Shown here piece after piece: positions 6,434 through 14,086 of a DNA stretch of 64,000 nt. The notes beneath the pieces were generated by a model, which saw only the letters and a list, made by a program, of their open reading frames with translations, did no database searches and was not told the origin of the DNA. The first letter of the stretch is position 1, and each line of letters begins with the position of its first letter. The translations under genes and the position numbers were made by a program. The DNA is taken from the NCBI GenBank assembly GCA_024398125.1, contig JAKSJO010000013.1, forward strand, positions 1 to 64,000, read 5' to 3'. Origin of the DNA: Bacteroidales bacterium (lineage in GTDB: Bacteria > Bacteroidota > Bacteroidia > Bacteroidales > UBA932).

Positions 6434-9400
6434 TTATCTTGTCACCTTGATCTTGATGCTGCCATCATTCCACTCCACATCAACAGCACCGTCCTTTGCA
6501 TCAGCAATAGAAGCGATCTTGATGTCGGTAGCGAGCACCTGGCCGGCAAGATAGCTGCAATAGCTTGCGAGTGAAGCCTCGATGGCCGCCTTGTCCTCGC
6601 CGTCAGCAAAGATCTCGACAGCAACCTTGTCAGTCACATCGAAGCCGCTGTCCTTACGGATGTTCTGGATACGGTTCACGAGCTCACGTGCAACGCCCTC
6701 GCTGCGGAGCTCGTCGCTGACCTCGATATCAAGTGCGATGGTGAGAGGACCTTCGCTGGCAACAAGCCAGCCCGGCATATCCTCTGATGAAATCTCGTAG
6801 TCGCCGGCCTTGAGCTGTACATCGCCTGAAGGAAGATTGAGGACATATGCCTCGCCTGCAGCCTCAGCGACCTGGATTGCGGAGATGGTTGCCTGGTCAA
6901 GGGTGCCGAACGCTGCGGCGATCTCCTTCATCTGCTTGCCATAAACCTTTCCGAGAGTCTTGAAGTTAGGCTTGATCTTCTTGGTGATGATGCCGGTGGT
7001 ATCAGAGATGAACTCTGCATCCTTCACGTTCACCTCGCCGAGGATAAGCTCCTTCACCTTTTCGAGCTGCTCCTTAACGCTGTCGCTGAGGACAGGGATG
7101 ATGAGCTTTGCAAGAGGCTGACGAACCTTGATGTTAACCTTGCGGCGGAGTGCGAGCACCATTGAGGTCGAACGCTGAGCGAGCTCCATTCTCTCCTCGA
7201 GATCCTTGTCGATAAGGCTTGCGTCAGGCTCAGGCAGGAGCTGGAAGTGAACAGAGTCGCCTTCCTTGCATGCAAGACCAAGGTCGAGCCAGAGGTTGTC
7301 CATGAAGAATGGAGCGATAGGAGCGGCAAGCACTGCGACAGCTGAGAGCACCTCATGGAGAGTCTCGTATGCAGCGAGCTTGTCAGCGTCCATCTTTCCA
7401 CCCCAGAAACGCTTTCTGTTAAGGCGGACATACCAGTTGGATACATGGTCACAGACGAAGTCCTGGATCATGCGGCCTGCGCTGGTCACGTCATAATCCT
7501 CGTAGGCTGCGAGAACGTCGGTGATGAGGGTATTGAGCTTTGAGATAACCCACTTGTCAATCTCTGGACGGTCTGCGACAGCGATCTTCTCGGCTGTCTT
7601 TGGATCGAAGCCATCGACGTTCGCATAGAGTGCGAAGAATGAATATGTGTTATAGAGTGTTCCGAAGAACTTGCGGCGGATCTCGTCCACACCGGCCTCG
7701 TCGAAGCGGAGGTTGTCCCAAGGCTGAGCATTGGTAAGCATGTACCAGCGGAGTGCATCGGCACCGTACTTGTCGAGAGCCATGAATGGATCGACAGCGT
7801 TGCCGAGACGCTTTGACATCTTGTTGCCGTCCTTGTCAAGCACGAGACCGTTGCTGATAACGCACTTGAAGGCAGGGGTGCCGCTGATCATGGTATGGAT
7901 TGCATGCAGGGTGTAGAACCAGCCACGGGTCTGGTCGACGCCCTCGGCGATGAAGTCTGCGGTACAGCCGAACTTGCCATTGTCAATGCCACGGAGACCT
8001 TCCTGGGCGAAAGGCATGGCGCCTGAATCGAACCATACGTCGATAAGGTCGCTCTCGCGCACCATCTTCGCGCCGCTGTCGCTGACGAGATAGATGTTGT
8101 CTACATATGGACGGTGGAGGTCGATCTTGTCATAGTTCTCAAGGCTCATGTCCTCAGGGTCGAAACCTGCGGCCTTGAAAGGATTCTCAGCCATGATGCC
8201 GGCTGCGACAGACTTCTCGATCTCGGCATAGAACTCCTTGATCGAGCCGATACACTTCTCTTCCTTGCCGTCCTCGGTACGCCAGATAGGGAGCGGGGTA
8301 CCCCAGAAGCGGCTGCGGCTGAGGTTCCAGTCCTGGATATTCTCAAGCCACTGACCGAAACGGCCGGTACCTGTGCTCTCAGGCTTCCAGCGGATAGTCT
8401 TGTTGAGTGCGACCATCTGCTCCTTAACTGCCGATGCCTTGATGAACCAGGAGTCAAGCGGATAGTAAAGGACAGGAAGGTCTGTACGCCATGAGTGAGG
8501 ATAGTTGTGGACATGCTTCTGGACCTTGAATGCACGGCCGTCCTCCTTCATCATCATGCAAAGGTCGATATCGAGGGTTGGCTCCTGTGGATCCTCGTTA
8601 CCCTCGAAGTAGCCCTTGTAGCCCTTCTTTACATAGCGGCCTGCGAACTCTGCGTATGCAGGATCGACATTGGCAGCAACGTAAGCAGGATCGAGGTCTT
8701 CGATCTTGCAGAAACGGCCCTGGCGGTCAACCTGAGCCTGAGGATTGCCGTCCTTGTCAATAGGCATGATGCCTGCGATGCCGGCTGCGGTAGCGACCTT
8801 CTTATCGTCAGCACCGAAGGTAGGAGCGATATGTACGATACCTGTACCGTCCTCGGTGGTCACATAGTCGCCAGGGATGACGCGGAATGCGTCTCCGTCC
8901 GGCTTGAACCAAGGTATGAGCTGCTCATAGCGGATGCCTACGAGCTCTGTGCCCTTGAATGACCCTGGAAGAACCTCGAACGGAACAAGCTTGTCGCCCG
9001 GCTTGTAGTCAGAAAGAGCAATCTCAGCAGCCTTTGAGCTGAACCATGCGCTTACGAGAGGCTCTGCAACGATGTAGATAGCCTCCTTGCCGGTATATGG
9101 GTTGAATGAGCGTACGCGTACGTAGCTGATGTTCGGACCGACGCAAAGAGCGGTGTTTGAAGGAAGGGTCCATGGAGTGGTGGTCCATGCCAGGATGTAT
9201 ACTGGAAGATCACCCTCATAGAGCTTCTCCGATGCCTCGTCGCGGATGACGCTGAACTGGCAGGTAGCGGTGGTATCGGTCACATCCTTGTAGCAGCCAG
9301 GCTGGTTGAGCTCATGCGAGCTGAGACCTGTACCATCGGATGGTGAGTATGGCTGGATGGTGTAACCCTTGTAGAGGAGACCCTTGTCATAAATCTTCTT

Positions 9401-9889
9401 GAGGAGATACCAGAGGGTCTCGATATAGCGGTTGTCGTATGTGATGTACGGATCGTTCATGTCGACCCAGTAGCCGATGCGTTCGGTGAGGTTCACCCAC
9501 TCCTTGGTATACTTCATGACCTCTGTGCGGCAGGTCTTGTTGTACTCCTCGACGGTGATCTTCGAGCCGATGTCGGCCTTGGTGATGCCGAGCTTCTTCT
9601 CGACGCCAAGCTCGACAGGAAGTCCGTGGGTATCCCATCCTGCACGACGGCTTACCTTATAGCCTCTCTGGGTCTTGTAGCGGCAGATCGAATCCTTGAT
9701 CGAGCGCGCCATGACATGGTGGATGCCAGGCATTCCGTTTGCGCTTGGAGGTCCCTCGAAGAATATGAATTCAGGGGCGCCTTCCCTCACTTCGAGAGAA
9801 GTCTCGAAAGCGTGATTCTTCTTCCATCTGTCCAGCATTCCGTTACCTACGGATACCAGATCCAAAGCCTTGTACTCTTTGAAAGTCAT
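6434..9889 (-). CDS. ileS: Isoleucyl-tRNA synthetase
   Basis: Charges tRNA-Ile with isoleucine and edits valine. Class I signature: the HIGH equivalent is GIHH (55-58) in PPSANGMPGIHHV, and the KMSKS loop is KMSKRLG. A CP1 editing domain lies between them (TTTPWTLPSNTALC). At 1151 residues it is the longer, eukaryote-like type, which in other species is associated with intrinsic mupirocin tolerance (family knowledge, not shown here). The zinc-binding C-terminal tail typical of E. coli IleS is absent. A strong promoter (9949-9979) precedes it, overlapping the divergent cvpA-like promoter region. Confidence 0.98.
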   Translation of the reverse strand: MTFKEYKALDLVSVGNGMLDRWKKNHAFETSLEVREGAPEFIFFEGPPSANGMPGIHHVMARSIKDSICRYKTQRGYKVSRRAGWDTHGLPVELGVEKKLGITKADIGSKITVEEYNKTCRTEVMKYTKEWVNLTERIGYWVDMNDPYITYDNRYIETLWYLLKKIYDKGLLYKGYTIQPYSPSDGTGLSSHELNQPGCYKDVTDTTATCQFSVIRDEASEKLYEGDLPVYILAWTTTPWTLPSNTALCVGPNISYVRVRSFNPYTGKEAIYIVAEPLVSAWFSSKAAEIALSDYKPGDKLVPFEVLPGSFKGTELVGIRYEQLIPWFKPDGDAFRVIPGDYVTTEDGTGIVHIAPTFGADDKKVATAAGIAGIMPIDKDGNPQAQVDRQGRFCKIEDLDPAYVAANVDPAYAEFAGRYVKKGYKGYFEGNEDPQEPTLDIDLCMMMKEDGRAFKVQKHVHNYPHSWRTDLPVLYYPLDSWFIKASAVKEQMVALNKTIRWKPESTGTGRFGQWLENIQDWNLSRSRFWGTPLPIWRTEDGKEEKCIGSIKEFYAEIEKSVAAGIMAENPFKAAGFDPEDMSLENYDKIDLHRPYVDNIYLVSDSGAKMVRESDLIDVWFDSGAMPFAQEGLRGIDNGKFGCTADFIAEGVDQTRGWFYTLHAIHTMISGTPAFKCVISNGLVLDKDGNKMSKRLGNAVDPFMALDKYGADALRWYMLTNAQPWDNLRFDEAGVDEIRRKFFGTLYNTYSFFALYANVDGFDPKTAEKIAVADRPEIDKWVISKLNTLITDVLAAYEDYDVTSAGRMIQDFVCDHVSNWYVRLNRKRFWGGKMDADKLAAYETLHEVLSAVAVLAAPIAPFFMDNLWLDLGLACKEGDSVHFQLLPEPDASLIDKDLEERMELAQRSTSMVLALRRKVNIKVRQPLAKLIIPVLSDSVKEQLEKVKELILGEVNVKDAEFISDTTGIITKKIKPNFKTLGKVYGKQMKEIAAAFGTLDQATISAIQVAEAAGEAYVLNLPSGDVQLKAGDYEISSEDMPGWLVASEGPLTIALDIEVSDELRSEGVARELVNRIQNIRKDSGFDVTDKVAVEIFADGEDKAAIEASLASYCSYLAGQVLATDIKIASIADAKDGAVDVEWNDGSIKIKVTR

Positions 9890-9908
9890 ATTTATTTGTC
9901 TATTTTTG
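9878..9908 (+). promoter_or_regulatory. Promoter of the cvpA-like gene
   Basis: TTTG (9878-9881), 19 bases, TATTTTTG (9901-9908). The -33 element lies within the first codons of ileS on the opposite strand. The predicted 5' leader is about 70 nt. Confidence 0.7.
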
Positions 9909-9948
9909 CAAAGTTCGGTACCGCCTTGAGGCAGTTATCTGAATTTTG

Positions 9949-9979
9949 CAAAAATAGCGAATTTCCGGCTACTAACAAA
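9949..9979 (-). promoter_or_regulatory. Promoter of ileS
   Basis: Reading leftward, TTTG (9979-9976), 19 bases, TATTTTTG (9956-9949). It faces the cvpA-like promoter; the two -7 boxes are 40 bases apart and each transcript runs through the other's promoter. The ileS leader is about 55 nt. I see no T-box structure. Confidence 0.7.
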
Positions 9980-9982
9980 ATA

Positions 9983-10483
9983 ATGAACGCATTGGATATC
10001 ATCATGCTGCTATGCCTTGTTCCAGCAGCATACAGGGGCTTCAGAAAGGGCCTCATAACCCAGTTGATCGCACTTCTTTCCGTCTATATCGGAGCCATCG
10101 TGGCATTCCGTCTCAGTCCCACCATCAGCGGCTTCATGGGCCAGGTCATCATAGGCTCGGAGAAAGTCGTCGCCCTCCTCTCATTCGCACTGGTATTCAC
10201 CGGTGTCCTGATTTTCATGCGCTTCATGGGCAAGATCATCGACGGCACAGTGGACAACCTCGCGCTCGGCGGGCTCAACCATATCCTCGGTGTTTCATTC
10301 GCAACCCTGACCACCATCGTGGTACTCGGCATACTGATAACCCTGTTCGAGTCGGTCAACACATCCTTCGGCCTCGTCAGTGAAGAAAAGCTGAACGAGT
10401 CCGTCCTCTACTACCCTGTCAAGACCATCGCTAATCATATTTTCCCATACATCAAGGAATGGCTGGCAATATTCTCCTCATAG
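9983..10483 (+). CDS. CvpA-family membrane protein
   Basis: A 166-residue inner-membrane protein of the CvpA (colicin V production) family. Four hydrophobic segments are seen near 5-20, 28-50, 62-82 and 100-122, with the family's early RGFRKGLI motif (19-26) after the first helix. Members are linked to purine or folate metabolism and envelope stress in other bacteria; the role here is not known. The ATG at 9983 is chosen because the promoter at 9878-9908 excludes the upstream in-frame ATG at 9626, which lies inside ileS. It overlaps tsaB by 25 nt, so the two are translationally linked. Confidence 0.85.
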   Translation: MNALDIIMLLCLVPAAYRGFRKGLITQLIALLSVYIGAIVAFRLSPTISGFMGQVIIGSEKVVALLSFALVFTGVLIFMRFMGKIIDGTVDNLALGGLNHILGVSFATLTTIVVLGILITLFESVNTSFGLVSEEKLNESVLYYPVKTIANHIFPYIKEWLAIFSS

Positions 10484-11154
10484 AAACATCTACAGCACTC
10501 TGCTCTACGGCACTGGTTGCCGATGGAGCTGTTGTGGAATACCGTGAGAGCGCAGAGCCTCGTGCCCACGCCTCAATGACTGCCGTGTTCGTCAAGGAGA
10601 TGCTTGACAGCCGCGGCTTGACCATGGCCGACTGTGACGCCGTCTGCGTAAGCAAGGGTCCCGGTTCATACACAGGCCTGCGTGTAGGCGTCTCTACAGC
10701 CAAGGGACTGTGCTTCGGTGCAAAGAAACCTCTCATGTCAGTCGGCACACTCGATATCCTTGTCGCACAGGCTGTCGATGAAGGTCTGGTTCCCGAGGGA
10801 TGCAGGTTCATCGTGCCTATGGTGGACGCCCGCCGCATGGAAGTCTACAGCGCTGTATTCACTCCTGATGGCGGACAGCTGACAGAGACGGCCCCATGCA
10901 TCGTCGACGGCGACAGTTTTGCAGATTATCTTGAGCAGGGCCCAGTCCTTTTCGTAGGCGATGGCGCCGCAAAGTGCGAACCTGTACTCAATCATGCAAA
11001 CGCTCATTTCGCACAGTGCAATCCAAAGGCTTCGGCCATGCTCCGTCCCGCACTGGAAGCCTATAACGAAAAACGGTTCGAAAATACAGCGTACTTCGAA
11101 CCGTTCTATCTCAAGCAGTTTGTTGCGACTGTCAGCGCAAAGAAACTATTTTAA
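10459..11154 (+). CDS. tsaB: tRNA threonylcarbamoyladenosine biosynthesis protein TsaB
   Basis: Partner and activator of TsaD in making t6A37 on ANN-decoding tRNAs. The sequence shows the ASKHA-fold opening ILLIETSTALCSTAL (5-19) and the diagnostic KGPGSYTGLRVGVSTAKGL. The length of 231 residues matches the family. It overlaps the cvpA-like gene upstream and its last 9 bases overlap the convergent thioredoxin-like gene. TsaD, TsaC and TsaE are not in this window. Confidence 0.95.
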   Translation: MAGNILLIETSTALCSTALVADGAVVEYRESAEPRAHASMTAVFVKEMLDSRGLTMADCDAVCVSKGPGSYTGLRVGVSTAKGLCFGAKKPLMSVGTLDILVAQAVDEGLVPEGCRFIVPMVDARRMEVYSAVFTPDGGQLTETAPCIVDGDSFADYLEQGPVLFVGDGAAKCEPVLNHANAHFAQCNPKASAMLRPALEAYNEKRFENTAYFEPFYLKQFVATVSAKKLF

Positions 11155-12237
11155 AAGTCTGTTGAGCTCCTGACGGAGAGCTGCCACACCGGTAAGGCTC
11201 TTTGTCGAGAGTTCACCGTCCACGATAAGGAAGCTTGATGGAATCTCGCTGACGTTATAGAGCGCAGCTGACATTCCATTAGGGTCTACGAGGTTGACCC
11301 ACTTGAGCTCCTGAGACTTGATTGTGCTTGCCCATGCAGCCTTGTCACCGTCGAGGGCTACCGCTACAATCTCGAATCCCTTTTTGTTGAAATCATCGTA
11401 GAGAGGCTTGAGGGTCTCAAGGTTGAACATCTTCTGCTCAGCGTTTGATGCTGTCCAGAAATAGAGCATCACAACCTTTGAATCGATGCTGCTGAGGCTC
11501 ACGTTCTCGCCCTTATCATTCTTGAGTGTGAAGTCAGGATAGCTTGCCTCGTCTGCGGCAGAAAGCCTGCTGTTAAGGCCGAGAAGCTGCTCACGGCGAG
11601 CCGCCTCCTTTTCAAGTGCCTTTACATATCTTGACTCAGGATATACCTTCATGAGAGAATCAGCCGCAGCCCTGAAATGGAGAGCGTCGTTTACCTGACC
11701 GAATACAGGAAGCTCCGGATTGAGTGCCTGATAGAGGACAGGGATGACGGTAAGGGAGTATGGATTCTGCATCACGTACTTCACACGGCTGCGATAGTAG
11801 TCCACATATGCACGGGTAAGGACAGCACTCTCGGTCGAAGAGTCCATCTTCTTCGCAAAATCAGCGAAGTCCTTCTCGACCTGAAGAAGCTTCTCAGACT
11901 CCTCAGAGCCCTCAACGGTCCAGTTTCCAAGAGTATCAGCGCTGAAGCTGACATTGTCTCCCTTTTCAAGAAGAAGCGAGGCGATCTTGGTTCCGTTATG
12001 GAAGAAATAAAGGAACTCCGGCTGACCTTCGGCCACCTCAACCTTGTAGCTGAACTTGCCGTCAGCATTGGTCTTGATGGTATCAAGGATGTTGTACACG
12101 TTCATGTCCAGCTTGGCAGCAATGATCTCGCTGTCGGAAGCGCCGGAAACGGCACCCTGGATCTTGGCGACAGGCTTTGCGCATGAAGCGGCTGCAAGGG
12201 CACAGAGGCCCAGAAGGATTATCTTAGAGCTTTTCAT
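11146..12237 (-). CDS. Thioredoxin-like lipoprotein lacking the CXXC motif
   Basis: Exported lipoprotein: the signal peptide has a hydrophobic core at 5-17 and the lipobox AAASC with Cys19. N-terminal DUF4369-like beta domain (20-110), helical linker (110-230), and a C-terminal AhpC/TSA or TlpA-like thioredoxin fold (235-363: YPDFTLKNDKGENVSLSS, VVMLYFWTASNAEQ, FEIVAVALD). Where redox-active members have WCxxC this protein has WTASNAEQ (261-268), with no cysteine, so it should not be a thiol oxidoreductase. A cis-proline-like IPSSF remains. It overlaps the HIT gene by 14 nt and is the last gene of the greA operon. Confidence 0.88.
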   Translation of the reverse strand: MKSSKIILLGLCALAAASCAKPVAKIQGAVSGASDSEIIAAKLDMNVYNILDTIKTNADGKFSYKVEVAEGQPEFLYFFHNGTKIASLLLEKGDNVSFSADTLGNWTVEGSEESEKLLQVEKDFADFAKKMDSSTESAVLTRAYVDYYRSRVKYVMQNPYSLTVIPVLYQALNPELPVFGQVNDALHFRAAADSLMKVYPESRYVKALEKEAARREQLLGLNSRLSAADEASYPDFTLKNDKGENVSLSSIDSKVVMLYFWTASNAEQKMFNLETLKPLYDDFNKKGFEIVAVALDGDKAAWASTIKSQELKWVNLVDPNGMSAALYNVSEIPSSFLIVDGELSTKSLTGVAALRQELNRLLK

Positions 12238-12628
12238 ATTCTTTCAGGATTGATGCGGCAATATTCTTCATCTCTTCCTCGCCTACCTGAGGCTTCTCCT
12301 TACGGAAGTCCAAATCGCCCTCTGTCTGGAGAGGAACGAGATGGATATGGGTATGAGGGACCTCCATTCCAAGGACAGCGACACCCACACGCTTGCAAGG
12401 CACAGCAGCCTTGACTGCAAGAGCGACCTTGCGGGCAAATGCCCAGAGGCCTTCGTATGTCGCCTCGTCGAGGTTGAAGATATAGTCATCCTCAACGTTC
12501 TTTGGAATTACCAGTGTATGACCTGGTGCAAGAGGGCTGATGTCGAGGAATGCGTAGTATTCCTCATTCTCCGCTACCTTGTATGAAGGGATTTCGCCCT
12601 TGGCGATTCTGGTGAAGATTGTTGCCAT
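12224..12628 (-). CDS. HIT-family nucleotide-binding protein
   Basis: Small histidine-triad hydrolase or transferase acting on nucleoside phosphoramidates or dinucleotides. The catalytic triad HTHIHLVPL (His92, His94, His96) and the family opening IFTRIAKGEIPSYKV are clear; 134 residues is the standard length. Cytosolic, with no signal peptide. It lies 1 nt after greA. The exact substrate cannot be told from sequence; it resembles the HinT branch more than galactose-1-phosphate uridylyltransferases. Confidence 0.93.
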   Translation of the reverse strand: MATIFTRIAKGEIPSYKVAENEEYYAFLDISPLAPGHTLVIPKNVEDDYIFNLDEATYEGLWAFARKVALAVKAAVPCKRVGVAVLGMEVPHTHIHLVPLQTEGDLDFRKEKPQVGEEEMKNIAASILKEYEKL

Positions 12629-12629
12629 A

Positions 12630-13100
12630 TTAGATCGAGATATCGAGAATCTTGAACTTCATAACGCCTGAAGGAACCTGTGCCTCGACGATTTCATCCT
12701 TTGCATGACCCATGAGAGCCTTGCCGATAGGGGTGGTAGCAGCAAGTTTGCCCTTTGTGAAGTCAGCCTCGGTCTCTCCCACGATGGTGAATTCCATTTC
12801 GCGGTTGAGAGTGAGGTTCATGACCTTTACCTTGTTCATCATGCCTACCTTGTCGGTGCTGATAGCACTCTCGTCGATAACCTTTGCGTTTGCGAGGGTG
12901 TTCTTGAGGTTTGCGATCTTTGCCTCGAGCATGCCCTGTGCCTCACGGGCTGCGTCATATTCAGCGTTCTCGGAAAGGTCTCCCTTCTCGCGTGCCTCAG
13001 CGATGGCTGCAGAGATGAGAGGTCTCTGGGCAAGTGCATCGGCGAGTTCCTTCTTGAGATTGTCGAAACCTTCCGCGGTTATGTAGATTGTTTCTGCCAT
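12630..13100 (-). CDS. greA: Transcription elongation factor GreA
   Basis: Rescues backtracked RNA polymerase by stimulating transcript cleavage. The N-terminal coiled coil (about 8-75) contains the acidic tip region ISAAIAEAREKGDLSENAEY, followed by the FKBP-like C-domain (GKLAATTPIGKALMGH). 156 residues is the standard length. It has its own promoter (13172-13203), and between that promoter and the gene lies a terminator-like hairpin (13115-13149), a possible attenuator. Confidence 0.97.
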   Translation of the reverse strand: MAETIYITAEGFDNLKKELADALAQRPLISAAIAEAREKGDLSENAEYDAAREAQGMLEAKIANLKNTLANAKVIDESAISTDKVGMMNKVKVMNLTLNREMEFTIVGETEADFTKGKLAATTPIGKALMGHAKDEIVEAQVPSGVMKFKILDISI

Positions 13101-13114
13101 AGTTTATGTTTTAT

Positions 13115-13149
13115 TCAATAAAAATGAGTCCTGCCGATCAAGGCAGAAC
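13115..13149 (-). terminator. greA: Terminator-like hairpin in the greA leader
   Basis: Reading leftward, GTTCTGCC (13149-13142), six-base loop, GGCAGGAC (13135-13128; 8 bp with one G-T pair), then TCATTTTTATTG. It lies downstream of the predicted greA transcription start (about 13165) and 28 nt upstream of the ATG, so transcripts from the greA promoter must pass it. It may instead terminate read-through from ribF. Confidence 0.6.
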
Positions 13150-13171
13150 CCGTATTCGTTTATGTCCTTTG

Positions 13172-13203
13172 CAAATATACGGATTATTCTTTGATTTTCG
13201 CAA
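13172..13203 (-). promoter_or_regulatory. greA: Promoter of greA
   Basis: Reading leftward, TTG (13203-13201), 21 bases, TATATTTG (13179-13172). The -33 element lies in the 3' end of ribF. The leader to the greA ATG is about 65 nt and contains the hairpin at 13115-13149. Confidence 0.65.
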
Positions 13204-14086
13204 CACACCAGTCACGATCTGATTCAAGCTGGCGCTTGAGCGCATCAAGCGACGGGAAATGCTTTTCCTCACGTATCTGGGCGATGAAAGAGACCGTCAG
13301 GTCAAGTCCGTATATGTCCTCGTCGAAGTCGAAAATATTGGTCTCGATGGTTCGATGATTGGCATCCCCGATGCCTCCGCTCACAGTCGGACGATGGCCG
13401 ATGTTGGTCATTCCATGATATCTGCGGCCCAGGGTCTCGACTTCCACGAGATAGCAGCCGTCGGCAGGCAGCAGCTTGAGCGGCTCATAGAGCTTCATGT
13501 TCGCAGTCGGAAAGCCGATGGTTCGTCCCAGGCGGTTGCCGGCGACAGTAACTCCGTACAGGCTGTACCTGCGGCCAAGCATCTTGGCGGCCATCTCAAC
13601 ATCACCCTGCGACAGAGCGGTGCGGATCTTTGTACTGCTGACTGTCACTCCCCCACCGATGCTGACTGCATCCATACGGATGACCTCAAGTCCCAGGCCT
13701 TCCGCGATGGCGGCTATCTGGTCAGGAGAACCTGAGTCAAAGCCCATGCGGTTGTCATAACCCAGCAGTATCGCGTCAGCGCCGAAGCGTCCGATCACGA
13801 TGTCCCGTAGATATTCCTCAGTCGACAGTCGGCTGAACTCTCGGGTAAAAGGCATTATTTCGACCTGATCCACGCCAAGTGCTGTAATGATGTCCTTTTT
13901 CTCGTCCCTTGATGTCAATAGACGGAGATCGCGGGCATCCTTCTGGAGCACGGTACGCGGATGGGGCCAGAAAGATATCAAGACACTCCGGCCACCGCGC
14001 TCTCGCGCCGTTCTGACCAGAGTGTCTATAATCTGACGGTGTCCGAGATGGACACCGTCGAAGAATCCTGTTGCGACTACAACCAT
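13184..14086 (-). CDS. ribF: Bifunctional riboflavin kinase / FAD synthetase
   Basis: Makes FMN and then FAD. The N-terminal adenylyltransferase domain has the nucleotidyltransferase motif GFFDGVHLGHR (7-17) and SSTKIRTALSQGDV; the C-terminal flavokinase domain has GRTIGFPTANM and the catalytic-region NIFDFDEDIYG. 300 residues, near the usual 305-315. The start overlaps the end of the GT3-GT35 gene by 10 nt, so ribF is the last gene of the long xseA-glycogen operon. I see no FMN riboswitch before it. Confidence 0.96.
   Translation of the reverse strand: MVVVATGFFDGVHLGHRQIIDTLVRTARERGGRSVLISFWPHPRTVLQKDARDLRLLTSRDEKKDIITALGVDQVEIMPFTREFSRLSTEEYLRDIVIGRFGADAILLGYDNRMGFDSGSPDQIAAIAEGLGLEVIRMDAVSIGGGVTVSSTKIRTALSQGDVEMAAKMLGRRYSLYGVTVAGNRLGRTIGFPTANMKLYEPLKLLPADGCYLVEVETLGRRYHGMTNIGHRPTVSGGIGDANHRTIETNIFDFDEDIYGLDLTVSFIAQIREEKHFPSLDALKRQLESDRDWCVAKIKE

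Noticed and set aside
9889-9982. T-box or other riboswitch before ileS
   Set aside because: The predicted leader is only about 55 nt, with no specifier loop or T-box sequence.
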